Source: Congeria kusceri
Lineage: Eukaryota; Mollusca; Bivalvia; Myida; Dreissenidae
Direction: 5' to 3'
Length of the DNA stretch: 64,000 bases
NCBI GenBank assembly: GCA_027627225.1
Contig: CM051029.1
Location: 5,872,954-5,936,953 of the forward strand
The position numbers were made by a program, and so were the translations under genes. A model generated the notes under the pieces. The model saw only the letters and a program-made list of their open reading frames with translations. It was not told the origin of the DNA and made no database searches. This document shows positions 23,878 to 36,924 of the stretch, one piece after another (within the stretch, counting starts at the first letter, position 1; each line of letters starts with the position of its first letter).

Positions 23878-25017
23878 GTACAGTTGTTAAACATCGATAG
23901 CGTAACAAACACAGATCGATATCCTCAGATAGATCACTATCTCACAATTGCTGTTTCTCTACATTTAAAACAGTTCCGAAAAATGAAAATAAACATACAT
24001 TTAAAATCATTAAAATAACGAATAACCTGGCTTTGATTTCTTATGATTACAATATTTAAATTTAAGTGTATATATATATATACAAATACTACTCGTAATA
24101 GCATTTTCCTAAAAGGTTGCATTTGTATTGAAGTGACACAAACACATGAATTTAGTATTTATTTTTATAAGACTTACACATACACTGTACTGTATCAACA
24201 ACAATGTTTTCCCTGAACCTATGTGATTGTGTATAGGTATTGACTTATAATTAGCTACTTTGCAGTTCTTTTTAATTGTTAATACAATTTATGGTCTGAG
24301 TGATTATTCGCCATATGTTCTGTTTAGATAAAATACGCAGGCACAAAATGAAACCAAATTCTTTAATGAATTTCAATGTTTGTGATATCTGATTGTACAT
24401 GTTTCAGCTTTCAAAAATATCAGCTTTTAAGGTTTTATTGGCTGTTGTTCTGTGCTGTAGATGCATGTTTTTGCATAATGCTTATTTGCTGTAATCACTT
24501 ATTTCTTGATAATGTTTTAATTGTACAGATCTATTCGTTGTTTATATTTTAACGACGCAAGCGACATTCCTTGACTACGAAAAGTAGTTTCGAGAAGTGT
24601 CCTAGTTTCCCATAAAAGGAATTGTTTTGATAGGCATAATGTTTGCACGGAGAAATCCTGTCATTGTGGTCAGTAAGGTATTTCACTGTCATGGGTCGTC
24701 TAATAAACCTATGCTAGTGTGGTATCAAGATTGAGTTAAGACATTGAGAACACATAGGCAATTATAAATAAAGTAACACGGTTTAACTGTTCAAATTTAC
24801 TTACAAGCGTTTAGAAACAAAACATGTGATTTTGATTGTGTAAATTGTTGAGTGTATTATATATTTCAAACTTCAAATAATGTACAACATGTTTCATAGA
24901 CGGCCTACAAAATGACTTGTCCCGTTTATGACAATTTATTTTACTGTTCAAAGTAAAAATCTCATAAAAAAGAATGGGACTTGTGCAAATTACCACTATG
25001 TTTTAATGAATAGACTG
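23878..25017. other. Intergenic; nothing recognised
   Basis: AT-rich. No exon-like frame. Confidence 0.4.
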
Positions 25018-25059
25018 ACATGTACAAATGACATAAATTACACACACACGCACACACAC

Positions 25060-25116
<57 letters not shown>

Positions 25117-25135
25117 TTATGTCATTTGTACATGT
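25018..25135. repeat. Palindrome: unique arms around (CA)n-(TA)n-(TG)n
   Basis: ACATGTACAAATGACATAAA starts the left arm at 25018 and its reverse complement ends at 25135. The centre is (CA)n, (TA)n, (TG)n, itself self-complementary. The whole 118 bp can fold into one hairpin. Confidence 0.9.
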
Positions 25136-25251
25136 ACTTCATTTTGGAAATAACATGTTTAAAGTAAAGCCACTGAAACAACTGCGCATGCCCTTTCGCG
25201 CGTAGGATAATCACGAGATGATAGTGTCAAACATATACACTTTACATATAG

Positions 25252-25280
25252 TTTTACCTGGTAGACATACCCAGGTAAAA
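25252..25280. repeat. Short hairpin (TTTTACCTGG / CCAGGTAAAA)
   Basis: A perfect 10-bp inverted repeat with a 9-base loop. It may be an edge of a MITE. No gene adjoins it. Confidence 0.6.
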
Positions 25281-25802
25281 TTTTAATGTTCAAGTGATAT
25301 TATGTATCATAAATATTGTTTTAATCTATATAATGCACCAATGTTGATATTTTACAATTTTTTGAAAGTTTTCTTTTCTTTTCGTGATAATATATCATCA
25401 GGTTGACAATTTTGTTAAGGCTCTTACGACAAAAGCATACATTTTTGTTCAGAACATTTTATAAAAATCTACACTAAAACTAGAACTACCAGGGCTTTGC
25501 TATGTGACATAGTTTTTAAAACTGCTGAAGCTTCTTCTATACTTATATAACCTTTAATTGATTTTGACTCATTCTGGTTTAATTTTGGACGATTTATTTC
25601 ATTAACAAATGTGTTGAAATCTTCAACACTACATTCATAGTCTGATTATAAAGTGACTGATACTATGTAGCTATTGTGTTAAGAGTAAGTTTTGTCAGTT
25701 ATTTCATTACCTTCTTCATTTTTTAATTTAGGTAAATGTTAGGCATGGTAAATGTTGTCGACATACGACGCAGAACAAACGACGGACAAAAGGCGATCAC
25801 AA

Positions 25803-25838
25803 AAGCTCACCATGAGCACGTTGTGCTTAGGTGAGCTA
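25803..25838. repeat. Hairpin end of a dispersed repeat (AGCTCACC ... GGTGAGCT)
   Basis: An inverted repeat with an inner GAGCAC/GTGCTT pair, preceded by GACGGACAAAAGGCGATCAC. A related GGTGAGCTA end follows a GACGGACGACGAAGG stretch at about 47520-47585. Confidence 0.5.
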
Positions 25839-25844
25839 AAACAA

Positions 25845-28800
25845 AAAGCGAACACAAGTTACAAGACAAAAATATACACGCATGGTTATATGGTGTAATG
25901 GCGCACATTATTATAAGATTTATTCCATGTGACTAATGGACCACATTATTATAAGATTTCTTCCATGTGACATTTTTTGTCAAAAACAGAGAGGCTGACA
26001 AAACAATAATTTCACTACACATCTTGACATGTACTTCAATCGAAAGCACACTTAATACAAAAAAGCAGCACAACATGTAAAACAAATTATGATACTATAG
26101 TGTGTAATGGAAGATATCAAAGTATCTAAAATACCATGTGATACTATGTAATTTAAATTTGTTGTGTTAACAGCCTAGTTAAAGGAATGTCTGGCCACTC
26201 CGTGGGGTTCTCCATTCCGTGTTATCATACTCTGCAATTTTTTCTCTCAGCTGACTGAGCAATGGCTTGGTGCACTGTTTCAATATATATCTACCTCTAC
26301 ATAAGTGTATTATCTCAGCTGATAAGCGTCACCACACTGCGACCACAGTAGGGTGCCAATACACAGGGCATTTGACACCCCCCCCCAAAAAAAAAAAAAA
26401 AAAACACATAATAATACCCCAAATGTTGTGGGGGGGGGGTCAAATAAAGAAGATTAAACTACGCCTTTAACCAGAAAACATGATATTGTTGTTTTGATTT
26501 TTTATTATTTATTAACTGTATCTATAGAAAAGGGAACAAAACACAATCTTAATACTTGTGCGTTGGTCTACCTGCTGGGTACTCACAAAAACAATAATCA
26601 TGGCACAATGCAGTTTACTAATATCAGTGAACAAAGCTGAACTCATTCTGATTAATATCATTATTTAAAGTTGTTGCATAGAGTAACAAACATTTTTTTT
26701 TTATTCATACATTTACTGGCAAGAGAGACAATCGTAAAATCGTTCGTTATTTGTAAATGAATCATTAGCGTACTAAGATAAAAAATACACTAAGAGAATA
26801 TTATGTAACAGCAATCGATGCTTAAACGTGCAACACAACACTAGTTTTGTTGGTTGTACAAAATATACCAGAGCTGAATGGACGCTACTCTACATACGAA
26901 CACATGTACGTGATAACCAGGGCAGCACTGAGTTAGACATTGACACTTTCAGACACCCCGCTTACTCTCCCCGCCTACTCTCCTCGCTTTCTCTCCAGAC
27001 CTGGCGCCATTTAATTTGTGTTTAATAAGGTGAGATTTGAGAGGTCGCGTTTAGATAATTTATGATATGCATGTCGTTGATCGAGAAGGAAACAGAGCAA
27101 TAGCTCCATAAAGTGTTAAATACTGTTTTGAAAATTGGATCCATATATACCAGTAGTATGTTCAGTATTAACAAGTTGACTGTTTTACCGTTATGTGCAA
27201 CAACTACGTGTTTTCTGCACTCAATTTTGCCCCGCTCACATCTGGATGACTTTTCTGTGGCATTAAGAATTAGCGGGCTATTGGTACCATTAACAAATAT
27301 AATGGCAATTAATTAAAAGAACATATATGTAGCTATGTTTCTGGAGAATGTCATCGAAAAAACAAATCAAAACATAAAATATGTTATGGCACTCGTCCCA
27401 AAACTTTCCGAACAGCCATCGGATTTAAGTGTATTGAATATTTGAATAACAAAGTCGAAGTTTAGGGTTTTAATTTGCATAACTATTATTGTTATAACTT
27501 TTTAATTACGAGTTGTAATTATTAATTAATTATTATTATTAAATAATATTAATATCAACATAAAATTCTGTGGGAATTGATGGTTAAAATATAAGTATAA
27601 CGAATCGCTCCATTTAAGGACGAACATTAAATATTTGAAATATTCTGTTTTCAATAAAATAGTTTCTTGTCCATAATATTTTGTGTTATCTGAATAAGTG
27701 AAAAGTTTGCTTAAAGTATATACGTCTCAGTGAAAAGTTGCATTTCGTACCCGAGTCACAATCTAAGAGCACACATCTAATTCCCTGCACACTAATAGAA
27801 TGAGGCTCTGCAAAGATGCTATGAAATGAGAGTTATTGTGAAAAACATATAACTGCTGGTGGACCAAGCAGTCTTTAAAAGCTTTCACCTTATATTTAAA
27901 TACGAGTAAATAACTGTATATTACTGTATGTTTCGTCCGAGCTGTTTGATTCCCAGTAAAATATTTGGTTCAAAATACGTATAATTCTGGAATATTTTAC
28001 ACTGCCTTGAACGTTCCTATCCTTTTCTAGATTTATGTGTAGACAGTAAAACTTGGCTGGTTCTAAATTTAAAGCAAACGAGTTATAAAGTATTATAAGT
28101 TTATTTTCTTGTTGTCATATTGTTTTCAAAAGTTATCTGTTGTATATAATTATGTACTAGTAATAACAGGTTACCACCTCAAACTTTAACCAGATACTGT
28201 CATCTTTGCAAAATATGTTACATTATGTTATGATTAATATGCAGTTAGTGTATATATTATCGAATTAGTAGAAATTGGTGGGAACTGGTATTAAATTGTT
28301 ATTTGCACGTTTGCGTGGGTTCTTGTGATACATGAAAGTCTTATCATATAAAAGTACATGTATATATTTCAATATCTCGTTTTCTGGATGTTTCGATGTG
28401 ATTTATTTGATACTAATTGGGAATATTCATAACAATATAATATTTTTTATTTTTTTTATTTATGTTGATGATAACTATACAAACATCCATACATGCAAAT
28501 GAAATAACTGATAATGAATGTAAACTATAGTGTTTGTTATATTGGCATTTAATACGAATGTACAATAAAACTTATTTCTGTACATAATTATATACATGAT
28601 GATTGGAAAATATCATTTGTTGCAAAGCGAAATTGGCAGATTCACCAACTTAATGTTCATTTTGCAAACATAATGAGAACATTATCGAACGCATTTACAA
28701 CAAAGGTCTCATTTTAAAACCTTATCATTGAGCTCAGTTTCTTTTCCGCAAGTTGTTGCTTCTATTTAGTATCATCAAAAACTCTATACCGAAGAATGAT

Positions 28801-29021
28801 GATGTGTATAAAGTTAATCACATTCACATATGTATTAATGCAAAAACGATTCGTAAAGTCACATATTGAACACGGAAAAACTTTTCGAAAAACTAAATAA
28901 AATATCAAGAGCAAGCAAGCTCAAGATATGTTATCAACACTATGCTAACATACCAATATGTTAAATATATATGATTTTGTTTATTGTTCACACATCAACA
29001 CTCATAAGCTAACCACATCAT
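25845..29021. other. Intergenic; poly-C/poly-A tracts and a 39-bp direct repeat only
   Basis: CACATTATTATAAGATTT recurs 39 bp apart near 25904. Runs of C and A then G occur at 26370-26440. No supported exon. Confidence 0.4.
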
Positions 29022-29215
29022 TTAAACTTCAGAAATGCTCATATTAACGTATTCGCAATCACGTGTTGATACAGTTTCTCCAAAAGAGGACATATATCTG
29101 ATCTCTTGTCCTGACTGTCGACTGTATTCAGTAGATACATGTAGCCTCGAATATTCACGGATATCTATATCGGCAAATGTTTCATATTTATTTTCTGGAT
29201 ACGGATTTAAAGAAT
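29022..29215 (-). pseudogene. IGR-B terminal exon: tyrosine-rich tail
   Basis: Acceptor TTCCTTAG, open to TAA at 29022. ENKYETF-x7-YSRL preserves the ITAM spacing and even has the acidic -3 residue. YMSSF and EYVNMSISEV follow. It matches IGR-A 63068-63270. Confidence 0.75.
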
Positions 29216-30789
29216 CTAAGGAACACAAATAAAGTAAAAATCAAATTGCGTGTTGCAAAATATTAACATTGCATAGGCATTTTAATAGAGAAGGGCTATG
29301 CATTCATAATAGTATAAACGCAATGCCTCATCACCGACGTAGTAATATATGTATGTTGTTTATTTTGTATGTAAATTATATTTTGACATGTTATTCTTAT
29401 TTACATGTTTTATAATGTTCTATGTTAACCTTTTTTGGCGTTTATCGTTAACGTTCGATTCAACGTTTTAATACATAATATTAAAACATAAACATTTCTT
29501 TCAAGTTTTACTCCTGCAACAATACATTTTACTTTTGTTTCACTTTTACTGGATAGATTTTTGTCATTCAAGGTCTACAAGTATTATTATAAAATAACAT
29601 TTGGCTAGTATCTAATATGTACAGGTATTTAAAGTAAACACTAATTTTCTCAGAAGCAACAACAAAAACTCCTCATGACCTAACACCGGATCACGAACGT
29701 TACTTTAAAACGGATTTGATTTCACATTGATGTATCTAATTTCTCTGCATGTATATCGTTGTCTAGTTTATTTTGCATTATATCACAGATTATAATGATG
29801 ATTTGTTCAAGATGTACACTAAGAAAAAAAGATTTATATTAAAATGTTATCCTTTCAATGACAAGTTATGCCCATGCAAAGCAGAGGTGCTTAGATACAC
29901 CCGTGTGGATGCCATCAATGACATAGCTTACACGTCATCACTTGTTTAGTGATGTCATTTGTGTTGTTGTTGTTGTTTTTGTATGTTTCGCGACGAGTTG
30001 AAATTTCGATACAATGCTACTGTATGGTGTAGATTTTATTTTACGATTGTATATGAAAAGAATATGCAGTTGTGTGAAATTTTAAGAGGCGGATTAAAAG
30101 CATTTAAGTTTTCATCTGTTGTGTAAGTAATTAAACAGGATTGTCCAGGATCTGCTAAATAGCATAGGAATTGTGATATTTTGACGTGGCAAAACAATTG
30201 TGGTCTAGATCTAGAAGTATTAATAATGTGGATTTACTGTAGGCTTACCAGGAAAGCACATCTTATATGATACTAAAGTATTTTCTCATGCTTTCTGCCT
30301 GTTGGCTACATCGGCCGAAATAAGAGCTATACTTGATGTCACAGGTATTTTTGCATATGTTAGTTACATTTTAAGTTTTGTATTAATATGATTTATTCAG
30401 TACAAATCGGTGTTCTCCATTGTAAGCTTTATATAGATGTACTGTAGGTGTTTGAGACTGGTAAAAAGCTGTCTTAAATTGTTTAGTCGCAAACCTAAGA
30501 TTGAAATTGAAATATTAATAAAAAAGATATGTTCACATTAAATTTCATTTGTCGCAGCAAATCGAAGGTAAAATGAGGAAATAAAGGGATTTGTGTAGGG
30601 AACTATTTTGTTAATCTCATTTTGCATTCTGTTTTGTGTAATTCGGTTACAAAGTGCGGTACTAAGCTTTAGCAATACATAAACTGCCGTGCGTGTTATT
30701 TCTCTTAGACTGGCAATAACATATATAATCAACAAAACAATATAAAGGAAGACTTTGAAATAATACCAGTATAATGTAAATATCAGGAT

Positions 30790-30932
30790 TAAAATTAATT
30801 TTGATTGCGTTCATGCGATTATGAAAACAATGGTCAAACTGGCAGATTATGTACGATGCGCTAGCGCACATCATGAAATTAACAGTTTGACCATTGCATT
30901 CATAATCCCATGAACACAACCAAAATTAAATG
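30790..30932. repeat. Fold-back element (about 45-bp imperfect arms)
   Basis: Left arm AATTTTGATTGCGTTCATGC... and right arm are reverse complements through CAATGGTCAAACTG. The loop holds GCGCTAGCGC. It lies in the IGR-B tail intron. Confidence 0.85.
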
Positions 30933-31381
30933 CATTACTAATATAAACGCGACGAACTAGATTGCAACAACGTCGTACATGGAATGATGATACGCGTAAA
31001 TGTTTATCATTTGCTCGATGGATTCAGCGTTTGCTTCAAATAATACATTGGTGATACTTATTCTATGTCAGAGGTCCTATACACTTTTGTTGTTATTATG
31101 ATGTTACATAGCATATACATTATTTTCCAAATCTGCAGGTGGCATAACTTCCGTCTGGGTCGGATGTTATGTCCTTGCGCCTGAATACAAGCACAAACTA
31201 ATTTACTTTTTAATATTCTTAGGACTTTCAAACATGCTTTAAGGAAGCAAATGCCAGTTATCATATAATACATCGTTTCTGTATGTAAACAACTCTGTTC
31301 AGAATAACAAAACTAGACAACTGAATAGAAACATATTTAGTGTTTAAGTGTTACTTTTCAGAATGCAATTATCTCACTTAC

Positions 31382-31454
31382 GGCTCTCTTACGAGGTCTT
31401 CATGCTGTCCTGCTGAGTTAGCAGGTGTTTGATATGTTTTGGAAGATACTTGGC
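31382..31454 (-). pseudogene. IGR-B exon 12: cytoplasmic exon, HEDL in place of YEDL
   Basis: 73 bp, identical in length and phases to IGR-A exon 12. GQHEDLVREP replaces GQYEDLVREP, so the phospho-acceptor Tyr is lost. Confidence 0.75.
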
Positions 31455-32163
31455 CTGTAATAATTGAAAGATTGTTTGCATTGTAGTCTGTATGAATAAT
31501 GCACGAGAGTATCATGTGCTATCTCCTAGAAACAAACATACAATATATTCGTTAATACTGAAATGACAAATATATAATATCCACGTATGTCTTATTATAT
31601 CTTTTAACACAATTATTGCATTGTTTCGGTCGATAAATAAAATAACAGATTCTTGAAAACAGTTGAATACTGCTCTTGTGAAACTTTATATATACACAAA
31701 CAACGAGCACAAACGAACTACAAAGTGTTAGCCTGTTGTACATTCGTTACCTGCTGAACGTGATCGTTAATCCGTACAGACAAAACATATTGCTGAGTTA
31801 CATACAGTCACAATAATATGAAATTATTAAACATATTGTTGTTGGAGTATTTTGAGAGTGATTTGTATTATATATATGCCAGGTAATAACTGACATTTAA
31901 GCTTTCATTTTTTAATTATATTTATGTATGTGTTACCAATTATTAGCCGCATTTATAAATCATAGCTTACCGTTGCGAATAATTTGCACCAACGCTGAAC
32001 GTTTCAATCCTACAGCAGAAGTAGTATAATGAAGAAACTACAACATATGCAATACATATGTATGTAAGATTTAATAACATCTTTTGAAAACGAACAGTCA
32101 TGTGGCAATTAAGTCCGACAGTACTCTATACTAGAGGGATCATTATTATAAAATTGCTTTTAC

Positions 32164-32273
32164 CCGAGACTCTGTATCTCCATATCGCAACTATAACAGC
32201 GCGATAATTATGCCAACTCATGCAGCCGCAACTATTGTACCAACAATAGCAGGTGCAGCCGAGCTCTTGTCAA
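32164..32273 (-). pseudogene. IGR-B exon 11: transmembrane segment, broken
   Basis: 110 bp against 108 in IGR-A. It starts VDKSSAAPAIVGTIVAAA, then two stops (32218, 32191). The stop-transfer IWRYRVS is only in another frame. Confidence 0.7.
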
Positions 32274-32399
32274 CTGTAATATAACAAACAGAACAATAAA
32301 AAGAACAATAATATACAAACATCATAGGATTTTTCTTTTCCGGTCTACAGTTGCCAGTTTAAGTACTTGTCTTCAACATTTCAAATTACCTGCATCCAC

Positions 32400-32693
32400 A
32401 AGCGTAGTTTCTGTTATTTCTTCCGTCCAATCTGATTTGCCAATTGTATTTTGCGCCAGCATTTTTAGTTGGTAAGCCGTATTAGGTTTTAACCCTTCAA
32501 TTGTCCAGATGTAGCCTTCAGAACTTGCTATGTGGATATCCCTCAAGTTTTCAACATCGACTTCTTTGTACCGAACAGTAAAATTCTGTTCATCTCCACC
32601 ATTAAAACCAGGAACCCATTCAACAACTAGTTCCGTGTTTCCTACTTGGCTTACATGCAATTATTTTGGGACTTGCGGTCTGGCTATAACAGT
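32400..32693 (-). pseudogene. IGR-B exon 10: fibronectin type III domain with in-frame TAA
   Basis: 294 bp. TAA at 32661. After it an FN3 pattern is clear: VEWVPGFNGG, FTVRYKEVD, IWTIEGLKPNTAYQLKMLA, GKSDWTEEITE. Confidence 0.75.
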
Positions 32694-32839
32694 ATATACA
32701 AGCAATGAAATACAGGTATTTATATTACAGTATCGACATCAATAATACTTCAGTATATTGCCTTCAATTTTGTTTTCAAATAAAATGCAACCAAATGTAT
32801 GCATTGATTGTGTTAAAAATTAGTACAATAAATACCTAC

Positions 32840-33154
32840 AACGTGCATGTAAAGTAAAGGATTCCGATATTGGACCCACTGTATTGGAAACGTTGACCAT
32901 ATATTCTGCATAATCGTCAACGTACAAACGTAGTATCGTCAACTGCGTCTGCATTTTGCTATCAGAGATATTGATAAGAATATTTCTTTCATCGGATAAA
33001 ACCTTCCATTCACCATCTTCATGCTTGTACCAAGTATAGTCCGAAGTATTGGGGGCAGGAAAGGCCTTTAGTGTGAATGTGAACACAACCGAGTCGTTAG
33101 AAGCACTATATTGTTGTTTTATAGGAGGTGAAAAGGGCGACGCTCTTGGTCAAC
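32840..33154 (-). pseudogene. IGR-B exon 9: Ig-like domain with in-frame TGA
   Basis: 315 bp. TGA at 33150-33152 falls on the second codon where IGR-A has Ala. The rest is open (DYTWYKHEDGEWKVLS, DYAEYMVNVSNTVG) and, as in IGR-A, lacks the Ig cysteines. Confidence 0.7.
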
Positions 33155-33249
33155 CTTTGCAGGAAGAAACTTTTAAATACAAATTCAGTTGCTTGATGAT
33201 GTATATATTCATGTCTTACTCAGCACTATATAATAACAATAATACTTAC

Positions 33250-33543
33250 AGTTAACGGACACAGCAATTATCTGCTCCTGTGGTTCTTTGTTAAGACTAT
33301 TTTTTGCAAGGCATTTATAGTTGCCGGCATCATATTCACATCTCGCTCGGTGAATGTAAGATTTGGCTGTCTGCGCTTCTTTCTCTATTAAAAGTGTTTC
33401 ACTGCCCATTGTTGCATTAACGATACGAACAACAGGCACCGGGTCACCGTCTGTATCACACACAATTTCTATGGGTTCACCTTGGTCAACAGTGATGGTG
33501 CTTTGACAACCGTTTCCTTTTAATCGTCCTATGCTTGCGCCGT
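33250..33543 (-). pseudogene. IGR-B exon 8: Ig domain (intact)
   Basis: 294 bp, the same length as IGR-A exon 8 and its closest match: IVCDTDGDPVPVVRIVNAT and AKSYIHRARCEYDAGNYKCL. Confidence 0.8.
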
Positions 33544-33910
33544 CTGAAATTATTATTTTTTTATTTTAGCGGATGTTAAAATACGTGTTATATACGTCTT
33601 GATAATCAGATACAACTTATTAGCCTTTACGCAAGCAATATATCGCATGGAAGTATTATGTTGCTATCATACTGCACAATGTTGTCATTTGTATGCAATA
33701 CGAACAGTAAGACATTCATCGATAATCAAGTTAAACCATTCACACAATCATCCATTGTGTGGACATATTTTTCTTGTTAATAGTACGTCTAACAATTACG
33801 AAACAGTTTACAATGTGAACAAAGTCGTGATTACAAATAAGTGAAATATCCTTATTCGTTATAACTCATAAATTTCAGAAATCATATAAAACATGAATAT
33901 ATAAACTTAC

Positions 33911-34195
33911 ACTGAACATCTAAGAAAAACTGCGATTTGCTGGTACCATATTCTGCTTTTCTTCTGATAGGCTGCATTTTATTTGTTGAGTAGCATCTGT
34001 ATTCGCCTTCATTCGTTAAGCTAACGTTTTCGAAAACTAATGATTGCTCTGAACTGATACTAGTGTTTGTGCCAACTTTTACCCAGTTAAAGTCTGTGGC
34101 TGGAGGGTTACCGGCACGGGACAAGTTGCACAGCACAGTTAGAGTTGTGCGGATGAGCACCTGAAGCTTTTCTGTAAGTTGAACTACTGGGGGAT
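33911..34195 (-). pseudogene. IGR-B exon 7: Ig domain (intact)
   Basis: 285 bp, the same length as IGR-A exon 7. LTVLCNLSRAGNPPATDFNW and GEYRCYSTNKMQPI. Confidence 0.8.
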
Positions 34196-34438
34196 CTGAA
34201 ACAGTTTAGCACTTGAACAGTTGTCCTTTATTGAAAGCAACATAATAATTCAAAAGAGTGATCCTTTTATTTCACATATAAATAATTCAAGCAAAACCCT
34301 GTCTGCCGTTAAAAATATGTACGTGTATATAATAATGACCTTATATTGTCACTCAGGGATAGTATAATTATATTAAAATGATATTTACTGAATGAACGAA
34401 TTAATGGTACTAAGTCTATTTTCATACTGAACACTTAC

Positions 34439-34728
34439 ATAGCACATCAATATTAATCTGGAGGGTGCTGATTTAGTTTTCTGTTCTCCGAGATCATCTG
34501 TCATATAGTTTGTGGCAGTACATGTGAGAACCTTGCTCATAGATATTGTCACATCATTAATGAACAGAACATAATCCTGATGTGTTCCAGGCCCGAGCCA
34601 AGAAATGGCAGCAGCTGGCACACTGCTGGAGAAGCATGAAATATTAAATGACCAGCCTTCCATAACCCTTAGATCGCGGTCTATCGTTGTGGTTGTGTTG
34701 TAGATCGCCGTCAGATTATGGGGGCCAT
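34439..34728 (-). pseudogene. IGR-B exon 6: Ig domain, frameshifted at the 3' end
   Basis: 290 bp. EGWSFNISCFSSSVPAAAIS and VLTCTATN are intact. One base is missing near 34454, so the exon ends out of phase. Confidence 0.7.
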
Positions 34729-34821
34729 CTACAGAAAGACAACACTTTGAAGAAAACCAACGCAATGAAAGGACTTATTTGAAAGAACTTGAATATTGTG
34801 CTTTAATGAATAGTTCCTTAC

Positions 34822-35126
34822 ATAATACTCGTAGATAAATTGATGAATAGCTCATTCCAGAAACGTTAAATTTCAAAGAAGAGTCCATTGTATTCTGCGC
34901 AATGCACGTATAGTTTCTTATGTCGTTCTTGTGATATTGAATATGCTGAGAATATTTCCATTGTGTCCAGAACCCCAGGAAAGTATGGACGCTGGTCGGC
35001 TGTTAGCAGAGCACACCAGCCGAAGAGAGCTGCCTTCTATCACGGTTATAATGCCACCGGTCGTTACATTCACGATGCTGGGTTGGTCAGGTAAGCCAAA
35101 CGAGATAGCGGGGACGCCAGGAGCAT
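34822..35126 (-). pseudogene. IGR-B exon 5: Ig domain, frameshifted
   Basis: 305 bp. It reads LRLVCSANSRPASILSWGSG, is interrupted by TAA created by a one-base loss near 34920, then RNYTCIAQNTMDSS in the next frame. Confidence 0.7.
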
Positions 35127-35310
35127 CTGCAAGTGTTGATATGACGGTATTGGAGTTATATTTTAAATGTTTTCATAATTCACTAAATCAAGTATATCGT
35201 GCATTATTGAATTTGTAGAGATTGAAACGTTTTCCGCAAGAAGAAATAGGCTCCTATATTGTTGTATTAACTAATACATGTACTTGTATATGAATAACAA
35301 TTAACGATAC

Positions 35311-35589
35311 ATAAAACAGTGGCAAATAGTGTATCTGTCGTAGTTTCCTGTGTAGTTCCTTCCATAATGTTAAAGGCGTAACATATCCACACCATGTCAT
35401 GCTGTATATTGGTAACTGTCAGTATTGATGTGTTGGTTTGTTGTCTGTTCCAGAATACTGTAGCTTTTGGATTGGCAACTGATTCACATAGAATGCTAAA
35501 GTTGACTCCTCTCACTACACTGATATTGGAATCAGCAAGGTCTGTCTTGGTGGACTGATACACACTAAAGTGCACCGTTGAAGGGGGAT
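35311..35589 (-). pseudogene. IGR-B exon 4: Ig domain (intact)
   Basis: 279 bp, open. FSILCESVANPKATVFW and MVWICYAFN carry the cysteine pair. Starts DPPS as its counterpart does. Confidence 0.75.
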
Positions 35590-35773
35590 CTGAAGGTGTA
35601 AATAAAACAATGTGTGTTGATGGCATCATGTACGTTTCCATGCTTACAATTGTTAATAATTTAACGATTGAACGAAATAATTTTTCTAACACGGATTGTT
35701 GTTAACGGGGATTACAACTAAGCATTGCATGTTATTTATACACATACGCATTACATGCAATACATGAACTTAC

Positions 35774-36072
35774 ATAGCACATTCAATGTAAGGGAAGTAT
35801 TGGATTTCGTAGACCTTGTACTCGTGGTTTCATTTAGAAAATAGAACATGTTGCTGGGGCTTCACAAGAGACGTTCAAACCATTGGAAGAACGATTGTAC
35901 TGTCTAGCTAAAATGGCGCCATTAACTGCTTCGCTGAGATAACTCCATCGGTATGATGGAGATGGATACCCTGAAGACGAACATTTCAACTCCACCGATC
36001 TACCTTCTATTACAGTTACCATTCCCGATACATCAACGTTATTCATTGTAACGGTATGTTTGGAAACACTAA
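35774..36072 (-). pseudogene. IGR-B exon 3: Ig domain, frameshifted
   Basis: 299 bp. It reads VELKCSSSGYPSPSYRWSY and NVSCEA, then loses one base in a GGGG run (about 35857). The shifted frame resumes with NMFYFLNETTST, as in IGR-A exon 3. Confidence 0.75.
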
Positions 36073-36534
36073 CTAAAACAAGAATACAATATATTGACTC
36101 TGAAAAGAATCATGTTTATATGACACAACGCATCCACCTTGAGAAGTAAACAACGAGCATGCATGTGTACGAAGATATGTACAAGCATTTCTCACATGAA
36201 AAGGAAAACAAAAATATTGTATAGTGATACTGAATAAAACAACACTATAATGCCGCACGCCACCAGGCACACATATTTAATAAACACTCACTATATATGC
36301 TGGTCAACAAACTATTTAGCGTAAGAGTTTAATCTTGTCAAACTTGTTATTATTCTCGCAACTTATTGATTTCCGTATATATTACCAATACAAATCTAGT
36401 ATCACAGTTATAATTTTGTGTGGCGTTTTAGTAACGAGTTTAAATGACACATTAACTTTTAACACGCTATTTATACGATTTCTATCACATGCATAATACA
36501 TTGATAAAAGTAGTATATACTTCGAATAACTTAC

Positions 36535-36834
36535 ATTGAATTTCCATTTGAGTAGTGGTATGAAGTGTAATATTGACAGTTTTATACACATATGTCGAAA
36601 CACATGACACATGTTTTCTGACATGTGCTGATGGAATATATGTTAAAATGCTTGTTGCTCTTTCAGACCTGTATACATATTCAACACGGTCTGTAATTGT
36701 CATGTTATAAATTAACCACTGAATAGTTGAAGCAGGTCTTGTTTGTGAAGTGGAACACGTATAGGTCGATAGCTCACTGTAAACAGGGTACGTAAAGTTA
36801 GTCGGTGGATGCATTTCCAACGAGGTGAGTTGCA
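36535..36834 (-). pseudogene. IGR-B exon 2: Ig domain (intact)
   Basis: 300 bp, open, TYTCSTSQTRP...VSCVSTY cysteine pair. Counterpart of IGR-A exon 2 (both start ..LTSL). Confidence 0.75.
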
Positions 36835-36924
36835 CTGAAAATGTAAATTATGAAAGTCATGATGTACGAATTTTAGTCGTAATTCGTAAAGACGTCAATA
36901 CATGTACCGCTATTATATCATTGC

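Noticed and set aside
22446..29215. IGR-B and the PTP exons as one Ig-FN3-PTP receptor gene
   Set aside because: The IGR-B tail exon ends with its own stop (29022) and matches the stop-bearing last exon of IGR-A; no exon links it to 23383.
34888..35218. Plus-strand frames of 68 and 95 codons
   Set aside because: Antisense to the IGR-B Ig exon at 34822-35126; the minus strand has the Ig core and splice sites.
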